From assembly GCA_038277395.1 (NCBI GenBank), contig CM076193.1, positions 93,945,583 through 94,009,582 on the forward strand: a DNA stretch of 64,000 nt. The letters run 5' to 3'. The notes below the pieces were generated by a model. It saw only the letters and a list, made by a program, of their open reading frames with translations, was not told where the DNA came from and did not search any database. Below, piece by piece: positions 1 to 11,039 of the stretch. The position numbers and the translations under genes are program-made. Origin of the DNA: Dryocosmus kuriphilus (taxonomy: Eukaryota > Arthropoda > Insecta > Hymenoptera > Cynipidae). Within the stretch, counting starts at the first letter, position 1, and each line of letters starts with the position of its first letter.

Positions 1-1
1 A

Positions 2-835
2 GTGCAAGAAGGGAAATTAAACCGTGGAGTAGAAGCTCTATCCGAAAACCCTGTAGGAGTAACTGGATATGATTTCTGTGAGACTAGAAATGATCAGCAA
101 CATACGAACATTAGTGCTCCCTACAATTGCGAATCTGCACAATCAGCTACCCCCTCCAGCGAAACACACCGAAATGAGAAAGATAAATTGATTCAGGGTT
201 CGAAACACCCACAAACATTATATCGTGCGCTACCTCTCAAATCAAAACCGACTAAGGCAAGCGGCCCAGAAAAAGATAAGTCAACCATTCGTTTGAAGTC
301 TGCGGCTGATCGAACAACACTATCTCAAACACAAAGTTTACGGTAGGCTTCAAAAGGTTCGATATTGGAGACCCCCTCGTCAACTCAAAATCAAGGAAAG
401 ACTGTTTTTAACCCATTGGCGACTACTTCAGCATCGCAGGAGAAACCCGCGATCCGAACCAAAAATACTGTAAAGCAAAGAAGAAGATTACATGGAATTT
501 CTAGCCCTAGTGATATGGATAAGACATATCAGCCCCTCCTGCGCATTACCAAAAAACTACTCTTGATCAAAGTCCCATAGCAACTAGGCTAGGACCACGG
601 AGACGGCCAGAGAAGAGGCCCAAATCAACCATTAATATTCAAGAAAATTCATCATCCGAGGATGCTGTATCCGATGATAGTGAGGAATCCAGTGCACCCG
701 TTTACAGAAAGGATCACAGCGTATTTCCTAGCCTAAGGACTATCCTTGTGACCCCTTCAAAAGAGGTCGTCCAGACAACAAAGCGCCATCATACGTGCCC
801 AACCCTTGGTTCCCTGCTCAATGTAGCAAATCAAC
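2..835 (+). CDS. Unrecognised polyprotein region upstream of RNase HI
   Basis: Three short open stretches in different frames (2-346, 365-580 and about 600-835) precede the RNase HI domain. They are rich in Ser, Thr, Lys and Gln and show no domain I recognise. No reverse-transcriptase or protease motif is visible here. The stretch around 600-700 includes an acidic serine-rich run. From about 783 the frame matches that of the RNase HI domain. It is probably degraded polyprotein linker of the gypsy-like element, cut at its 5' side by the window edge. The N-terminal boundary and function are unknown. Confidence 0.3.
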
Positions 836-1358
836 GGAGGTCTATATAGATGGGGCCTGTGCCCACAATTAAAAAGGAGAACCAGAGGCTGGTTTAGGGG
901 TATGGTTTGGCCCAGAGCACCCTTGGAACATCTCGAAGCATGCCCAAGGACGCCAAACTAACAACTCCGCGGAAATACACGCTGCTACCGCGGCTGATAA
1001 AAAGGCCGTTGAAAACGGGATGACTAAGTTAGCAGTGTTCATTGATTCTAAATTTCTAATCGATAGTTGTACCAAGTGCATACCCACATGGGAAAACAAC
1101 GCATGGAGAACCGCAGACGGGAAGCAAGTGGTCAATGAGGTTGAATTCAAAGCACTAAAAAAGGCCCTAGCCCCCTTGGAGGAAACATGGAATCACGTAC
1201 CTGGACATCAAGGAATTGAAGGAAACGAGGCCGCCGATCAAGTGGCTAGAGCCGGGATTTTAAAAGGTAGAGACTCACAATTGAGGGTGATCAAGAGGAA
1301 GGCACATTTCAAAAGGACGTTAGCGAGGAGCCTAGAATACTTGGTGAAATCATTGTAG
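783..1358 (+). pseudogene. Cellular-type RNase HI domain in a gypsy-like element
   Basis: The domain starts near 783 and runs to 1358 in one frame, broken by an in-frame TAA at 870-872. The four acidic positions of RNase HI are visible: Asp in YIDGAC (about 843-860), Glu in NNSAEI (about 960-980), Asp in FIDSKF (about 1041), and Asp in NEAADQVAR (about 1225). VPGHQGIEGNEAAD supplies the His-loop typical of cellular and archaeal-type RNase H1. Motifs such as GVWFGP and WRTADGK look like eukaryotic RNase H1 rather than the tether or RNase H of Ty3/gypsy pol. It lies about 900 bp upstream of the integrase, which suggests capture of a host-type enzyme by the element. This would degrade RNA in RNA/DNA hybrids during reverse transcription. 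The stop makes this copy nonfunctional. Confidence 0.75.
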
Positions 1359-1425
1359 ATCTTAGTCCAACAACAGAACGCAAGTAGTTTCCGAGCCGTT
1401 AGAGCAGATATTAGGATCCCGCAAC

Positions 1426-1752
1426 ATGAAAAATGAAATACAAAAGTCGGTGACTGAACTTGACAAGTCCATTATGGATCATCAATCATATTTTTGGGAT
1501 CAAGAAGAATTGGATCAGCTTAATCAAAATGAACTCGTTCCAGTAAATATTACTGCAGTTTCGGAAGGGGAAGAAGATCAGTATGTTCTACTTCATTTAA
1601 AGAGTATGGATTCTTGCGTGGGAGTAGATGACCCTCTACCAGAACGAGTGAATAAATTCCTGGAATCTTTTCAACAGCATTTGAATCAAAGGAACAACCA
1701 CGAGCTGTACGTTTCAAAGACACAGCAGAGATTTTGGACTCCCTCATATTAG
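1426..1752 (+). CDS. Unrecognised ORF between RNase HI and integrase
   Basis: A 108-codon open frame starts with ATG and ends TAG. The protein is acidic in the middle (SEGEEDQYV) and has no motif I recognise. Its position between the RNase HI domain and the integrase zinc finger suggests a spacer or a fragment of the polyprotein. The following 240 bp (about 1755-1995) are proline and threonine rich in one frame but contain stops. It could instead be a decayed remnant with a chance frame. Confidence 0.3.
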   Translation: MKNEIQKSVTELDKSIMDHQSYFWDQEELDQLNQNELVPVNITAVSEGEEDQYVLLHLKSMDSCVGVDDPLPERVNKFLESFQQHLNQRNNHELYVSKTQQRFWTPSY

Positions 1753-1996
1753 GTCAACAACCCTCGCGTCGCTGCTTGTTTAAACACCAACCGTAGTACC
1801 GGTACCTTTCGCACGATCAACTCCAGCTCCAGCTCCAGTCATTACACGACCAACCACGGTCCAAACTAACAGCGATCATGCTTCTGCAAAGGAGGAAGTT
1901 CCCCCTAAACTCACGCAGAAGTCAACCCTAGAGGAGGACCAGAGAAATCAGTCGACATCCACAATCCGATAACCAATCAATATAAAAATACCATAT

Positions 1997-2266
1997 TTGG
2001 ACCCTGACTCCCTCCCCTCAAGAGAAGAATTAAATGAAATATTAGAAGATAGCAGCAATCTTTTAATAAAAGAAAGTCTGAGGAAGCTATCTCCAGCCAT
2101 CCTTCATGAATGGACCGAATCATTAACTTACCACAGAGATAATTATGTGCACTTCATTTCAGAAGACTGCGAACTCTCTGACACCATTTTTAAATTATTA
2201 GTCGCTACGAATCGTGTAAACCCGCAAGAATTATGGGAAAAGCGACCACAAAAGGTCAAATTTTAG
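1997..2266 (+). CDS. Unrecognised helical ORF preceding integrase
   Basis: This open frame of about 89 codons is rich in Leu, Glu and Ser, for example SLRKLSPAILHEW, and probably helical. Its last 34 nt overlap the frame of the integrase ORF, so a frameshift probably joins the two. It most likely encodes the C-terminal part of the region that precedes integrase in the polyprotein. No catalytic motif is seen. Confidence 0.3.
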   Translation: MDPDSLPSREELNEILEDSSNLLIKESLRKLSPAILHEWTESLTYHRDNYVHFISEDCELSDTIFKLLVATNRVNPQELWEKRPQKVKF

Positions 2267-3570
2267 TTACCCCTTCAGGAAAATACCAAGTATATTCGAT
2301 AGTCATAAAACAAAATCATTTTGATGATACTAATTGGGAAGACGTTCACACAGGTCTACTGAACTTTAAAAAGGCACTCGAGCGCGATCAGCGTGAAACA
2401 TGTCGGATGGCTAATTCAGGCGACCTGTTAAGTCCCTTGCCACAAAATAGAATGGCAGAGTTACTGTCGAGCGTGTTGCGGGGCGGTATATCTGTCATAA
2501 CATTGTGCCATGGAAGGTTGGAGATTCCACCAGTCGAAGACCTTCTCCAAATTATATCCGAACACCATGATAATTTACTCGGAGGACATAAGGGTGTAAC
2601 TAAAACATACCGACGTATACGCGAAAGATACACCTGGCCGGGTTTACAAAATGACTTACATGATTACATTCGAAACTGTAAAAGCTGTGTAGAAAACAAG
2701 TTGGTACGGGCGCGTACCCACGAACCTATGGTGATAACTGACACTCCATTGGGGGTGTTCGATAAGGTTTCTTTAGACACCGTAGGCAAATTGTCGACCA
2801 CTCCCAATGGCAATTGTCATATACTCACTATGCAATATAACTTTTCAAAGTTATGCCTTGCAGTGCCTATACCAGATTTAAAAACAACAACTGTCACTCA
2901 CGCCGTTGCGCAACATCTATTTGCTTAGTATGGGGCTCCTCGTTGTGTCCTGACGGATCGAGGAGAAGGTTTTATAAGCAAACTTATGCGAAAACTGGGG
3001 AAAATATTCGGGGTTAAGCAACTAAACACATCGGGATATCGACCTCAGACTAGCAGATCACTTGAGCGCAGTCACATAGTACTTACTGACTATATAAAAC
3101 ATTATGCAGAAGATTTTGATGACTGGAACCCACTGTTGCCCTTCGTGATGTTTGCGTACAATACATTCATTCATGAATCGACCAACTTTACGCAATTTGA
3201 ATTAGTGTACGGACGGACAGCACGAGTACCCAGTTCATTTCCGCCCACAGACAAATTAGAGACATACGGTTCTTATCTCCGGGACTTAATCATCCGACCA
3301 ACCGAAATCCAAAAAATCGCCACGAAAAATCTTATTCAGGTCAAAGACCGTTCAAAATTGCATTACGATAAAATAGCTCGACCCCTAAACGCCGCTATTG
3401 GTGATAGGGTGATGGTCTTCAAAGACGTCCGTAAGAATAAATTCGATAAGCGTGCCGTTGGAACTTATACCATCGTAGGTTTCACAGAAAATCATAATGT
3501 GATCCTTGAAGCTGACGACGGTACAAGATTCACTAAACACGCCGACAAGCTTTTGGTCATTTACTACTAA
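2233..3570 (+). pseudogene. Retroviral-type integrase (errantivirus-like), one in-frame stop
   Basis: The N-terminal HHCC zinc finger is seen as EHHDN plus GGHKGVTKT, then CKSCVE (about 2565-2695). The catalytic core has Asp in VSLDTVG (about 2770), Asp in VLTDRG (about 2950) and Glu in SLERSH (about 3060). A C-terminal SH3-like segment follows (GDRVMVF to EADDGTRF), ending TAA at 3568-3570. The frame is open except for TAG at 2926-2928, between the first and second catalytic Asp. The enzyme would insert the element cDNA into chromosomes. Env starts about 100 bp downstream. Confidence 0.85.
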
Positions 3571-3676
3571 TAAAAATGTAATCGCGCATGTAACAGTTTA
3601 TAAATTACTCACCATATAGATCTGTACACTGAAAAGTTCGTGGAGTGGACTAAAAATGTATTGTTAGCCACGACTC

Positions 3677-4905
3677 TTGATTCCGTTATCTTTGTTCTAC
3701 ATAGTTTGGATCAACCACACAAGTGCGGACAACTCGTATCAACATCTAAAATTCGAGTCTAGCACTGGGATATATTATGAGCACCAAGGACCAGTGAAGA
3801 GAAAAGTCAGCAACTGGAGGTTCAACACGTTCCTGCACGCCAGCAAGCTGTATAATTCATTAAACCATTACAACCTGAAATTAAACACCTTAAAAAAACA
3901 TTGCCATCCAATGATGAAAGAGGAGTGCGAGAAAATAGTAGCAGACCATGGTCTCCAACCCAAATTGGAAGCAGCCACTCGACTTCGGGACGCCATCCAT
4001 CAGGAAGTAGAGGAATTGGCCTACCATTCCACCAAGGAGCTACCAACTAAGTTACCTAGGAGTCTGAAGAAGAGAAAGACCTACGCCAATGTTGGGATTT
4101 TTGGGCGGCATAATCGGACCAGTGGCAGATCTTCTAACGTATGAAACTGCGAAAATAATGGATGAAAAAATTTACGATCTAAATTTGGCTCAGACAAATC
4201 TATCACACCTAGTCGGAGCACAAACTCATTTGGTTAGATCTCAACGGGACCATATGCAGCAGATGACGAAGGAACAGGCAACCCATACATATTGGCTAAA
4301 ATCCAAGTTATTATCCACAATGAATCAAACAGATAAACTAGCAGCGACCATTGACCGTGTCACTCTTACGCAGGCATTTACTCGATTTATTCATTTTATA
4401 GAGCAAGGCATAGAGGAATACCACCGGTCAGCTAATCAGCTTATGGACGCCATACATGCAGCACGAGGAGGAAAGTTACACCTGCTACTGCTCACATCTC
4501 AACAGCTCGAGCCCATATTTCGGGATATTCAAAATCACTCTCCTAAAACAGCATTTTCTATATCCGGACTACATGTTAACGTTGAGGAACTAGCTCGAAT
4601 ATCCGAAATAACCATTACCTGCAAAAATGGAACACTTCAAGTATTCATTGATATATATTCCATTACTGGAAGTAACGGAGTACACTATTTACGCAATACA
4701 CGCTTTGCCGGTGTGTCAACCTATTTTCGCAAGCGGCACGGGGAGAGCATCTGTCCGGACATCGTTCACGCATTTCATTTCATCGTTGAGGACACCAGAC
4801 GCACTTACATGCTATTAACACGAACGGATTACGCACTCTGTCTGGGTTTCAAGGAGTATACACTATGCCCAGGAATATTCCTGATTTATGAAGCTGCAGG
4901 CTACC
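3677..4905 (+). pseudogene. Env-like glycoprotein, N-terminal part, frameshifted and interrupted
   Basis: The first frame (3677-4144) has a short hydrophobic leader (LSLFYIVWI) consistent with a signal peptide and ends with a basic stretch (SLKKRK) that could be a furin-type cleavage site. A one-base frameshift near 4090 moves the reading into the frame that runs to 4905 and beyond, beginning with a Gly-rich hydrophobic segment (FLGGIIGPV) like a fusion peptide, then a helical region. Errantivirus env proteins have this order. The frame is cut at 4905 by the BEL/Pao insertion and resumes at 13569. This copy cannot make a working glycoprotein. Confidence 0.7.
4901..4905. repeat. BEL/Pao target-site duplication, left copy (CTACC)
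   Basis: CTACC directly precedes the left LTR and recurs at 13569-13573 directly after the right LTR. Five bases is the usual BEL/Pao target duplication. Confidence 0.9.
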
Positions 4906-6566
4906 TGTTTAACGTTCCGTTTCGGAACACTAATTGTAGAGGAGGGAGCAATCATTTGACCAACACTGACCCTATTCCTTATTTCATCGGAGTGTATTTT
5001 TCTTGGAAAGTCCTGACATGGCAACAATTACAATATTTATAAACTATAACTAACACAGTTCACGCAAACTTCCTTTGAAAGGACGATCTCACAATGCATG
5101 CCCTCAACCGGGCTGGTTCCAAGAACATACTGCCGTCAGTCAACCCACCCATTCAGCCTCTCCCATTACCCGAATATTGACTGCATGATCTGAATCTAAA
5201 ACTGGTCCCGGAGGCCAAATGAGTGAGCCGCATGACCGCACTGGAACAAACGATTTCAGTAGCCCCGGGCGAAGGAGTACTCAGGTCATTTCCTACAATC
5301 CCTATTACCGACCTTTCCATTTCCTTGACGGCGACCATTAAATCAAACATGACGCATATTATCCCCCCCGTACTCCTTCGCCCGGAAAGGCGTATTTTCA
5401 CACAACAGCTTATCCTACTAGTTAACCAACTGGGGAGGCATAATTTCCCTCAACGGTGGGTCATCCGATTCAATACAACTGGGAAGACATCATTGCACAC
5501 AAAGGCGTATCAACATGAAACATGATGGAGTCTAGTCCCGGCGGCACTACGGAACGAACGCGGGACAAACTGGTCTCCCCCCGGATCCGTCTCCCAGGTT
5601 CCATGACAAACCAGTAAGAAAGACGTCCCGGGAGAAGAATGCCCGTTACACAATGCAGCCGAAACGCGGTGCCTCTCAGACTCCATCCGAGTTTGAATGG
5701 GTTGTCGCCGGATTGTGAGATCCCGTTTGGCTGAGCTCCAGGCCAGAGCGCAATGGCAACTAGTCTCGCTTCAAAGAAACGGCGGTGAGGCATAAAAAAC
5801 ATAAAGGAAAGTGGAACTACAACATGCGGAAGGTCTTTTTTATAATACTGAACACGGAACTCAAATGACTTCGTTGAAGCGAGAATGCTCTTCCCCGGCC
5901 CAGCCAAAGCATAGCAACTCATGGATCTCACCCGAGTCATTGACGACAACCCCACAACACAGAGTTGGTCGGATGAACCTCATCAAACCCCAAGCCCGCC
6001 ATGACCACTCACCACTTGTTACCAGTGTCTCGACTTTCCCCTGCCTCAGGTATTCACCAGCACTCCCTGCTCCCGCCGCTATCCAGCGACGACCTCACAT
6101 TCACAATCTCCAAAGAAGTTCAATAGTGGTCCAGCGAAAAGAGAATTATTAGCTGTCACTGGGGAAGTACACCAACTCAGTATCGATGGAGAAGAGCCAG
6201 CCACCGGCCCCCATTCAATATCGACGTGGAAGAACCAGACGCTGACCGCACTGGACACGAAAAGCCACTATCACTCACGACTCCGAACTGAGATTCACCA
6301 TGCTACGCAAACCACACCACTGCACTGCCCGCAAGCAAGGCCGCTATCACCCGACGTCGAACTACGACTCACCATGCCACGCACCCCACACGACTGTGTG
6401 AAACTCAAGAAAGCGGACCTCGGACTCTAGATACTCCCTCCCTTTTCTCGGTTTTCTCCACCCCTTGCAGTGCCGGCCCTCGTTTTAGCTTGCACGAAAT
6501 CATCGCAGCGACCAGGCCCTCCAAGAATCTTCCCCAATCCCGGAAACTCCGTTGAAATTTCTAACA
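4906..6566 (-). repeat. BEL/Pao 3' LTR (element on minus strand)
   Basis: 1,661 bp, TG...CA ends. It is nearly identical to 11907-13568. It includes a 16-bp perfect inverted repeat (5265-5280 with 5370-5385, starting CCGGGCGAAGG) that could form a stem. Apparent ORFs inside it have no recognisable product. Confidence 0.93.
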
Positions 6567-6580
6567 TTCCCGGCCCCCTT
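6567..6580 (-). promoter_or_regulatory. Polypurine tract of the BEL/Pao element
   Basis: Reading the minus strand, AAGGGGGCCGGGAA lies directly before the 3' LTR. This is the expected position for the primer of plus-strand DNA synthesis. The tract has two pyrimidines, so it is imperfect. Confidence 0.7.
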
Positions 6581-6586
6581 CGTTGA

Positions 6587-9500
6587 CTAAGGCGACGAAT
6601 AACTGAGATCGTTTAGCGGTGAAAGCAAAGGACAGAGCTTCGTCACAGGTCGCGTTTTCGTAGCGTTACCCATGCGGAGCTGCACAACGCGCGTGATACC
6701 ATCCGAACCCGGAAACACGTCAATCACTCGGGCAAGAGGCCATTTTGCTGGTGGAAAACGTTCGTCCATTACCAAAACTATAGACCACCGCAACATTAAC
6801 GTGGTGTTGATTCCATTTATATACGGCCTGATATTGCTGCAGGTAGGACTTCATATATCTAGACCAGAACTGTTGGGTCATGAGTTGAACCCGTTGCCAG
6901 CGTTTAAGATTCGATATGGAGCGTTCTTCCAAACCTGGTTCAGGAATCAGCGTTAGAGGATGACCAACCAAGAAATGACCTGGAGTCAGGATATCTAATT
7001 CTTCTGGGTCATCGGTGAGACGGCATAAAGGCCTGGAGTTCAAGATCGCCTCAATCTGATTCAAGAAGGTGGAAAGCTCCTCATAGGTGAACTTTTGATC
7101 TCCAACGATTCGACGAAGATGATATTTCATCGATTTCACAGCCGCTTCCCATTTGCCTCCGAAATGCGGTGCTCCCGGGGGGTTAAACTGCCATTTTGTA
7201 CCCTCATTAGCAAATAATGCTGAGAGCGTTTTGAATTCAGTGTTAAAAGCTGTGAAAAGCCGCCGTAGTTCCTTATTAGCGCCCCAAAAGTTTGTTCCAC
7301 AGTCGCTATAAAGTGTTGCACAAATTCCCCGGCGCGCACAAAAGCGTCTATACGCTGCTAAGAAGGCATCGGTGGAATAATCACTGACTAGTTCTAAGTG
7401 GATTGCAGAGGTAGCAAAGCACACAAAGACAGCGACCCATGCTTTATATGTGCGGGCATTTCTTCCTTTCCAAGTTTTAACGTCAACAGGGCCAGCATAA
7501 TCGATTCCCGTGTGCAAAAATGCTCTCGACGGAGTGACTCTTGATACTGGAAGTTGCCCCATGAGCTGTTGAGCTCGAGTTCGGCGGTATCGAAGACACA
7601 CCACACATTTCAGAATGTATGACCGGATTGGGGCTCTGCCTCCAAGAATCCAGCATGACTGGCGGATATATGAAAGCGTTTCTTGTGTGGAGCCATGGAG
7701 AGTTCTCAGATGAGCGTCTCTAATGATAAGAGTCGTGAAGGAAGAATCTCTTGGAAGGATGTAGGGATGTTTGGTCTCAAACGGAAGGGGAGCGTGCCTG
7801 AGACGACCACCGACTCGCAATAAGCCTTTCTGATCGATAAACGGTAACAGTCGTATCAGGTTGTTTGATTTTGGTAGTTTACCAGACTGAAGTAGGGCAA
7901 TTTCGTTCGAAAAATATTCCTTTTGAATTTCAAAGATCCAAAATTCACACGCCAATCTCAATTCCTCAGGTCCAAGTGGATGTCCAGCTGAGCCAAGACA
8001 TGACGCCATTTTGTTTCCCTTAAAACACTGAATTGCTCGCTTGAAAATTGCAGTGACGCGCAAGAGCTTTTTTAAAACTGAAAACCTGCAAAGGACACTC
8101 CACCAAACCAATGGCTTACGAATGGATAGACTGTGAAGTCCTGATCTTTCTTCACAATCCTTTCGCTGTTCTTCGGAGAGCGTTACTGAGGTGTGTGGCC
8201 ACTCAGAACTAGGCTGGTTAAGCCAGGTTGGACCATTCCACCAATTAGGGAAGTCCCGTAGTTTTGAAGCAGAGAGGCCTCTGGTAGCACAGTCAGCGGG
8301 GTTTTCCGCCCCTGCAATGTGTTTCCATTGAGCATGAGGGAGATTTTCTTGAACAAAGCAAACCCGATTGTGAATGAAATCCTTCCAACGAGAGGGATGA
8401 TTATTAATCCATGTATGAACGAGGGAGGAATCTGTCCATAAGTAGCAGGGAACTTTAGGTATACTCAAAATTTTGCTGCACTGGCTTACCAATTTTGTAA
8501 GTAGAACAGCTGATGACAATTCAAGCCGTGGGATGGTCATTCGTTTTAATGGCGCGACTTTAGTTTTTGCACAAAGCAACACCGTAATGGAATGTTTATT
8601 CGTAGTTGATTTTATGTAAACAACTGCTGCCATCGCCGTCTGAGAGGCATCGCAAAACCCGTGCAGCTCAATTAAGGAGGTTGATGTTGTCCCGAGCCAT
8701 CGAGGAACTCTAATCGTGTTTAGATCAATTAAGGTATTCAAAAAGTGAATCCACCTTTCATACTGAGCTTGAGGAAGTTTTGCATCCCAGTGAATTCTTA
8801 GAGCCCATAGTTCCTGCATAAACACCTTCGCTCGAATAAGGATAGATGATAATATGCCTAATGGATCGAAAAATTGAGCTATCCTCGATAGAACATTACG
8901 TTTAGTAACACTGCCAGGTATATTCACCTTGATATCAAAATGGAAGATGTCTGATGCTGGCTTCCATGATAATCCTAAAGACTGCACGGTGTGATCTTCA
9001 ATAGTCACTGATTCATCCGATGCTAAATGCTCTGAAGGAATTCCAGCAAGAACGCCAGGATGATTGCTGACCCACTTTCTTAATGGAAAACCCCCCGCTA
9101 GACATAATTCTTTGACTTGAACAGCTTTTGCTTCAGCCTGCTCAATAGTGTCGGAGCCTCCAAAAATGTCATCAACGTACCGGCCCTTTAACAGAACATC
9201 CTTAGCCACGGGATATTTGTGTCCCTCATCTTCGACTAGTTGGATCATGGTTCTTAATGCCAGAAACGGAGCGCATGAGAGTCCGTAGGTGACAGTGGTC
9301 AGCTGGAAGGGCACTCTCTGGTCCGACTTTATCCAATAAATACGTTGAAAGTTCTGATCTTCAGGAGAAATATTAATCTGGCGATACATCATCTTAATGT
9401 CAGAGTTAAATAGATATTTGAAGGATCGTTGCCATACCATTATGTCGAATAAGTCAATTTGTAATTTGGGCCCTGAGTATAAGGCTTGGTTAATCGGAAT

Positions 9501-9917
9501 CCCTGTGGGAACGCGACACGAGCCGTTAAAAACAACTCGGAGCTTAGTGGAGACACTAGACTCCCGCAACACACCATGATGAGGTAAATAGAATGACCTT
9601 TCAGGCGGTGGCCCGCCATCCGGGATCAAGACCATGTGACCTAATTGTTCATATTCGTCTAAAAATTTGGAGTATTCTTCAAAGAACGATGGGTTGGTTG
9701 CGAACTTCTTGAGAGATTGATTCAATATTTGGATGGCGGATGTTCGTGAATCTCCGACGACAGAGACCGGATGCTTAAAGGGCAACCTGACGATATATCG
9801 TCCAGACTCATGTCTTGTTACAGTTTTTTGAAAATGATCTTCGCAAGCCTGATCATCAATTGAAAGCGTTTTATTAGTGGAGCAACTGATTTCTTCTTGA
9901 TGCCAAAAGCGTTCTAG
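6587..9917 (-). pseudogene. BEL/Pao pol: reverse transcriptase, RNase H, integrase
   Basis: A long minus frame runs from 9917 through the first Met at 9785 to 6720. It shows a reverse transcriptase with YVDDIFGGSD at the active site, a Pao-type RNase H beginning HGFCDAS, an integrase zinc region (HLRTLHGS then CVVCLRY), and the integrase acidic residues in GIDYAG, YSDCGTNF and GGKWEAA. A frameshift near 6790 moves the last part into 6587-6796, which has the basic C-terminal domain found after Pao integrases (DERFPPAKW, VVQLRMG). The frame is continuous with gag-protease except for a single UGA at 9918-9920. It replicates the element through an RNA intermediate. The C-terminal frameshift may be real damage or a base-calling error. 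Confidence 0.9.
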
Positions 9918-9923
9918 TCAGGA
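9912..9923 (-). promoter_or_regulatory. Candidate leaky stop UGA CUA between protease and pol
   Basis: On the minus strand the gag-protease frame ends TCC TGA CTA GAA, and pol continues in the same frame without a further stop for over 1,000 codons. UGA followed by CUAG is the best-known context for programmed stop-codon readthrough in animals and RNA viruses. Here it sits exactly between protease and reverse transcriptase. The sequence is seen; readthrough itself is inference. Confidence 0.45.
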
Positions 9924-11039
9924 TTGTAGTTCGTGGTCTACTGCGCAGTGATAGGCAACGACGGAAGATCGGTTTTCACTCAAGGGACAAGGGCCGGAAA
10001 TGATCCATCCTAATGAGGTCAATTGTGCGACGGGAGCATCCGTCGCACCTTTTATAATAGAGCCTTCCAATAATTGTCCGTACAAATCCGCACCAATAAT
10101 TAGATCAATAGGGCCTGACTTCATAAACTGTGGATCGGCAAGTGAGAGACCCCTCAGGTGAGGCCATTCTGCGTAAGGAATGTTAGTGGAAGGGATTGGT
10201 GATGTCAGATGGGGAAGGATATGTGCTCGAATTGATATCGTCTTGTTAGAGGTGAAATGCGGTTTAATGATGAACTGCGCTGAGCCTCGAGTTCTTCCGG
10301 AGGTCAGCGCGCCCACCCCGGAAATGGAGAAGGAGGAAGCTTCGCGCTTAATGTGAAGTTGCTGAACGAGACGTTCCGAGACTAAGGTGATCTCGGAGCC
10401 CAAATCTAAGAGTGCTCGAATTTTCAGGGATTCTTCCTGTTCGTTCACAACCAGGACCTGAGCAGTAGCCAAAAAGACAGCGGGTTGAGTGTCCGATATG
10501 ATCGAAGTGGTCACCGCACAATTAACAGCCTTTGGGCTTCCGCGAGCCAAGGGAAGCCCTGACGACCTCGAGTTAGAGAACCAGTTACACAGCAGTGTAT
10601 GATGCTTCCTACCGCAGTCAACGCAACGATTCGAAGAGCGACAATTTCGCGCCAAATGAGGCCCGAGACAATTAAAACACATTCGATTGTTAGAAACAAA
10701 ATTGTACCTGTCCTGAGGAGATTTTTGTTTAAACTGAGAGCACTTGTGAAGAGGATGACCCTCCGAACAGTTTGGACAACGAGTGTTTGATTCGGAGTTT
10801 GCGTTAAATTTATCCGTTGGAACAATAACATGAGTTCTAAAGGAAGAGGCTTGTTTAGATGAACTGGATTGGAGATTGTCAATTGCCTGAAGGGATGAAA
10901 GACGAGATAAGATGAAATCATGCAACTGGGCCCATGTTGGTGAGGATTTTGACGCACCGAGATGGTGCTCCCAGGCCTTCGTTGACTCAGTACAGTATCC
11001 AATCGCTGAACTACAAGATATACTAAGATGTCGTCCCAT
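9918..11039 (-). CDS. BEL/Pao nucleocapsid zinc knuckles and A17-type protease
   Basis: The minus frame holds two to three Cys/His knuckles (CPNCSEGHPLHKC, CFNCLGPHLARNC, CVDCGRKHHTLLC) that bind element RNA. They are followed by an aspartic protease of the Pao type with RALLDLGSE and LIIGADLYG. The protease motif reads DLG where DSG or DTG is usual, so the residue after the catalytic Asp is altered and activity is doubtful. The true N-terminal part of the protein lies in the next frame (10990-11857); a one-base frameshift near 10990 separates the two. The ORF ends at the UGA that precedes pol. Confidence 0.8.
   Translation of the reverse strand: MGRHLSISCSSAIGYCTESTKAWEHHLGASKSSPTWAQLHDFILSRLSSLQAIDNLQSSSSKQASSFRTHVIVPTDKFNANSESNTRCPNCSEGHPLHKCSQFKQKSPQDRYNFVSNNRMCFNCLGPHLARNCRSSNRCVDCGRKHHTLLCNWFSNSRSSGLPLARGSPKAVNCAVTTSIISDTQPAVFLATAQVLVVNEQEESLKIRALLDLGSEITLVSERLVQQLHIKREASSFSISGVGALTSGRTRGSAQFIIKPHFTSNKTISIRAHILPHLTSPIPSTNIPYAEWPHLRGLSLADPQFMKSGPIDLIIGADLYGQLLEGSIIKGATDAPVAQLTSLGWIISGPCPLSENRSSVVAYHCAVDHELQS

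Noticed and set aside
5153..6152. ORFs of 60-160 codons inside the BEL/Pao LTR (same set at 12155-13154)
   Set aside because: They overlap on both strands, match no protein I know and exist twice only because the LTR does.
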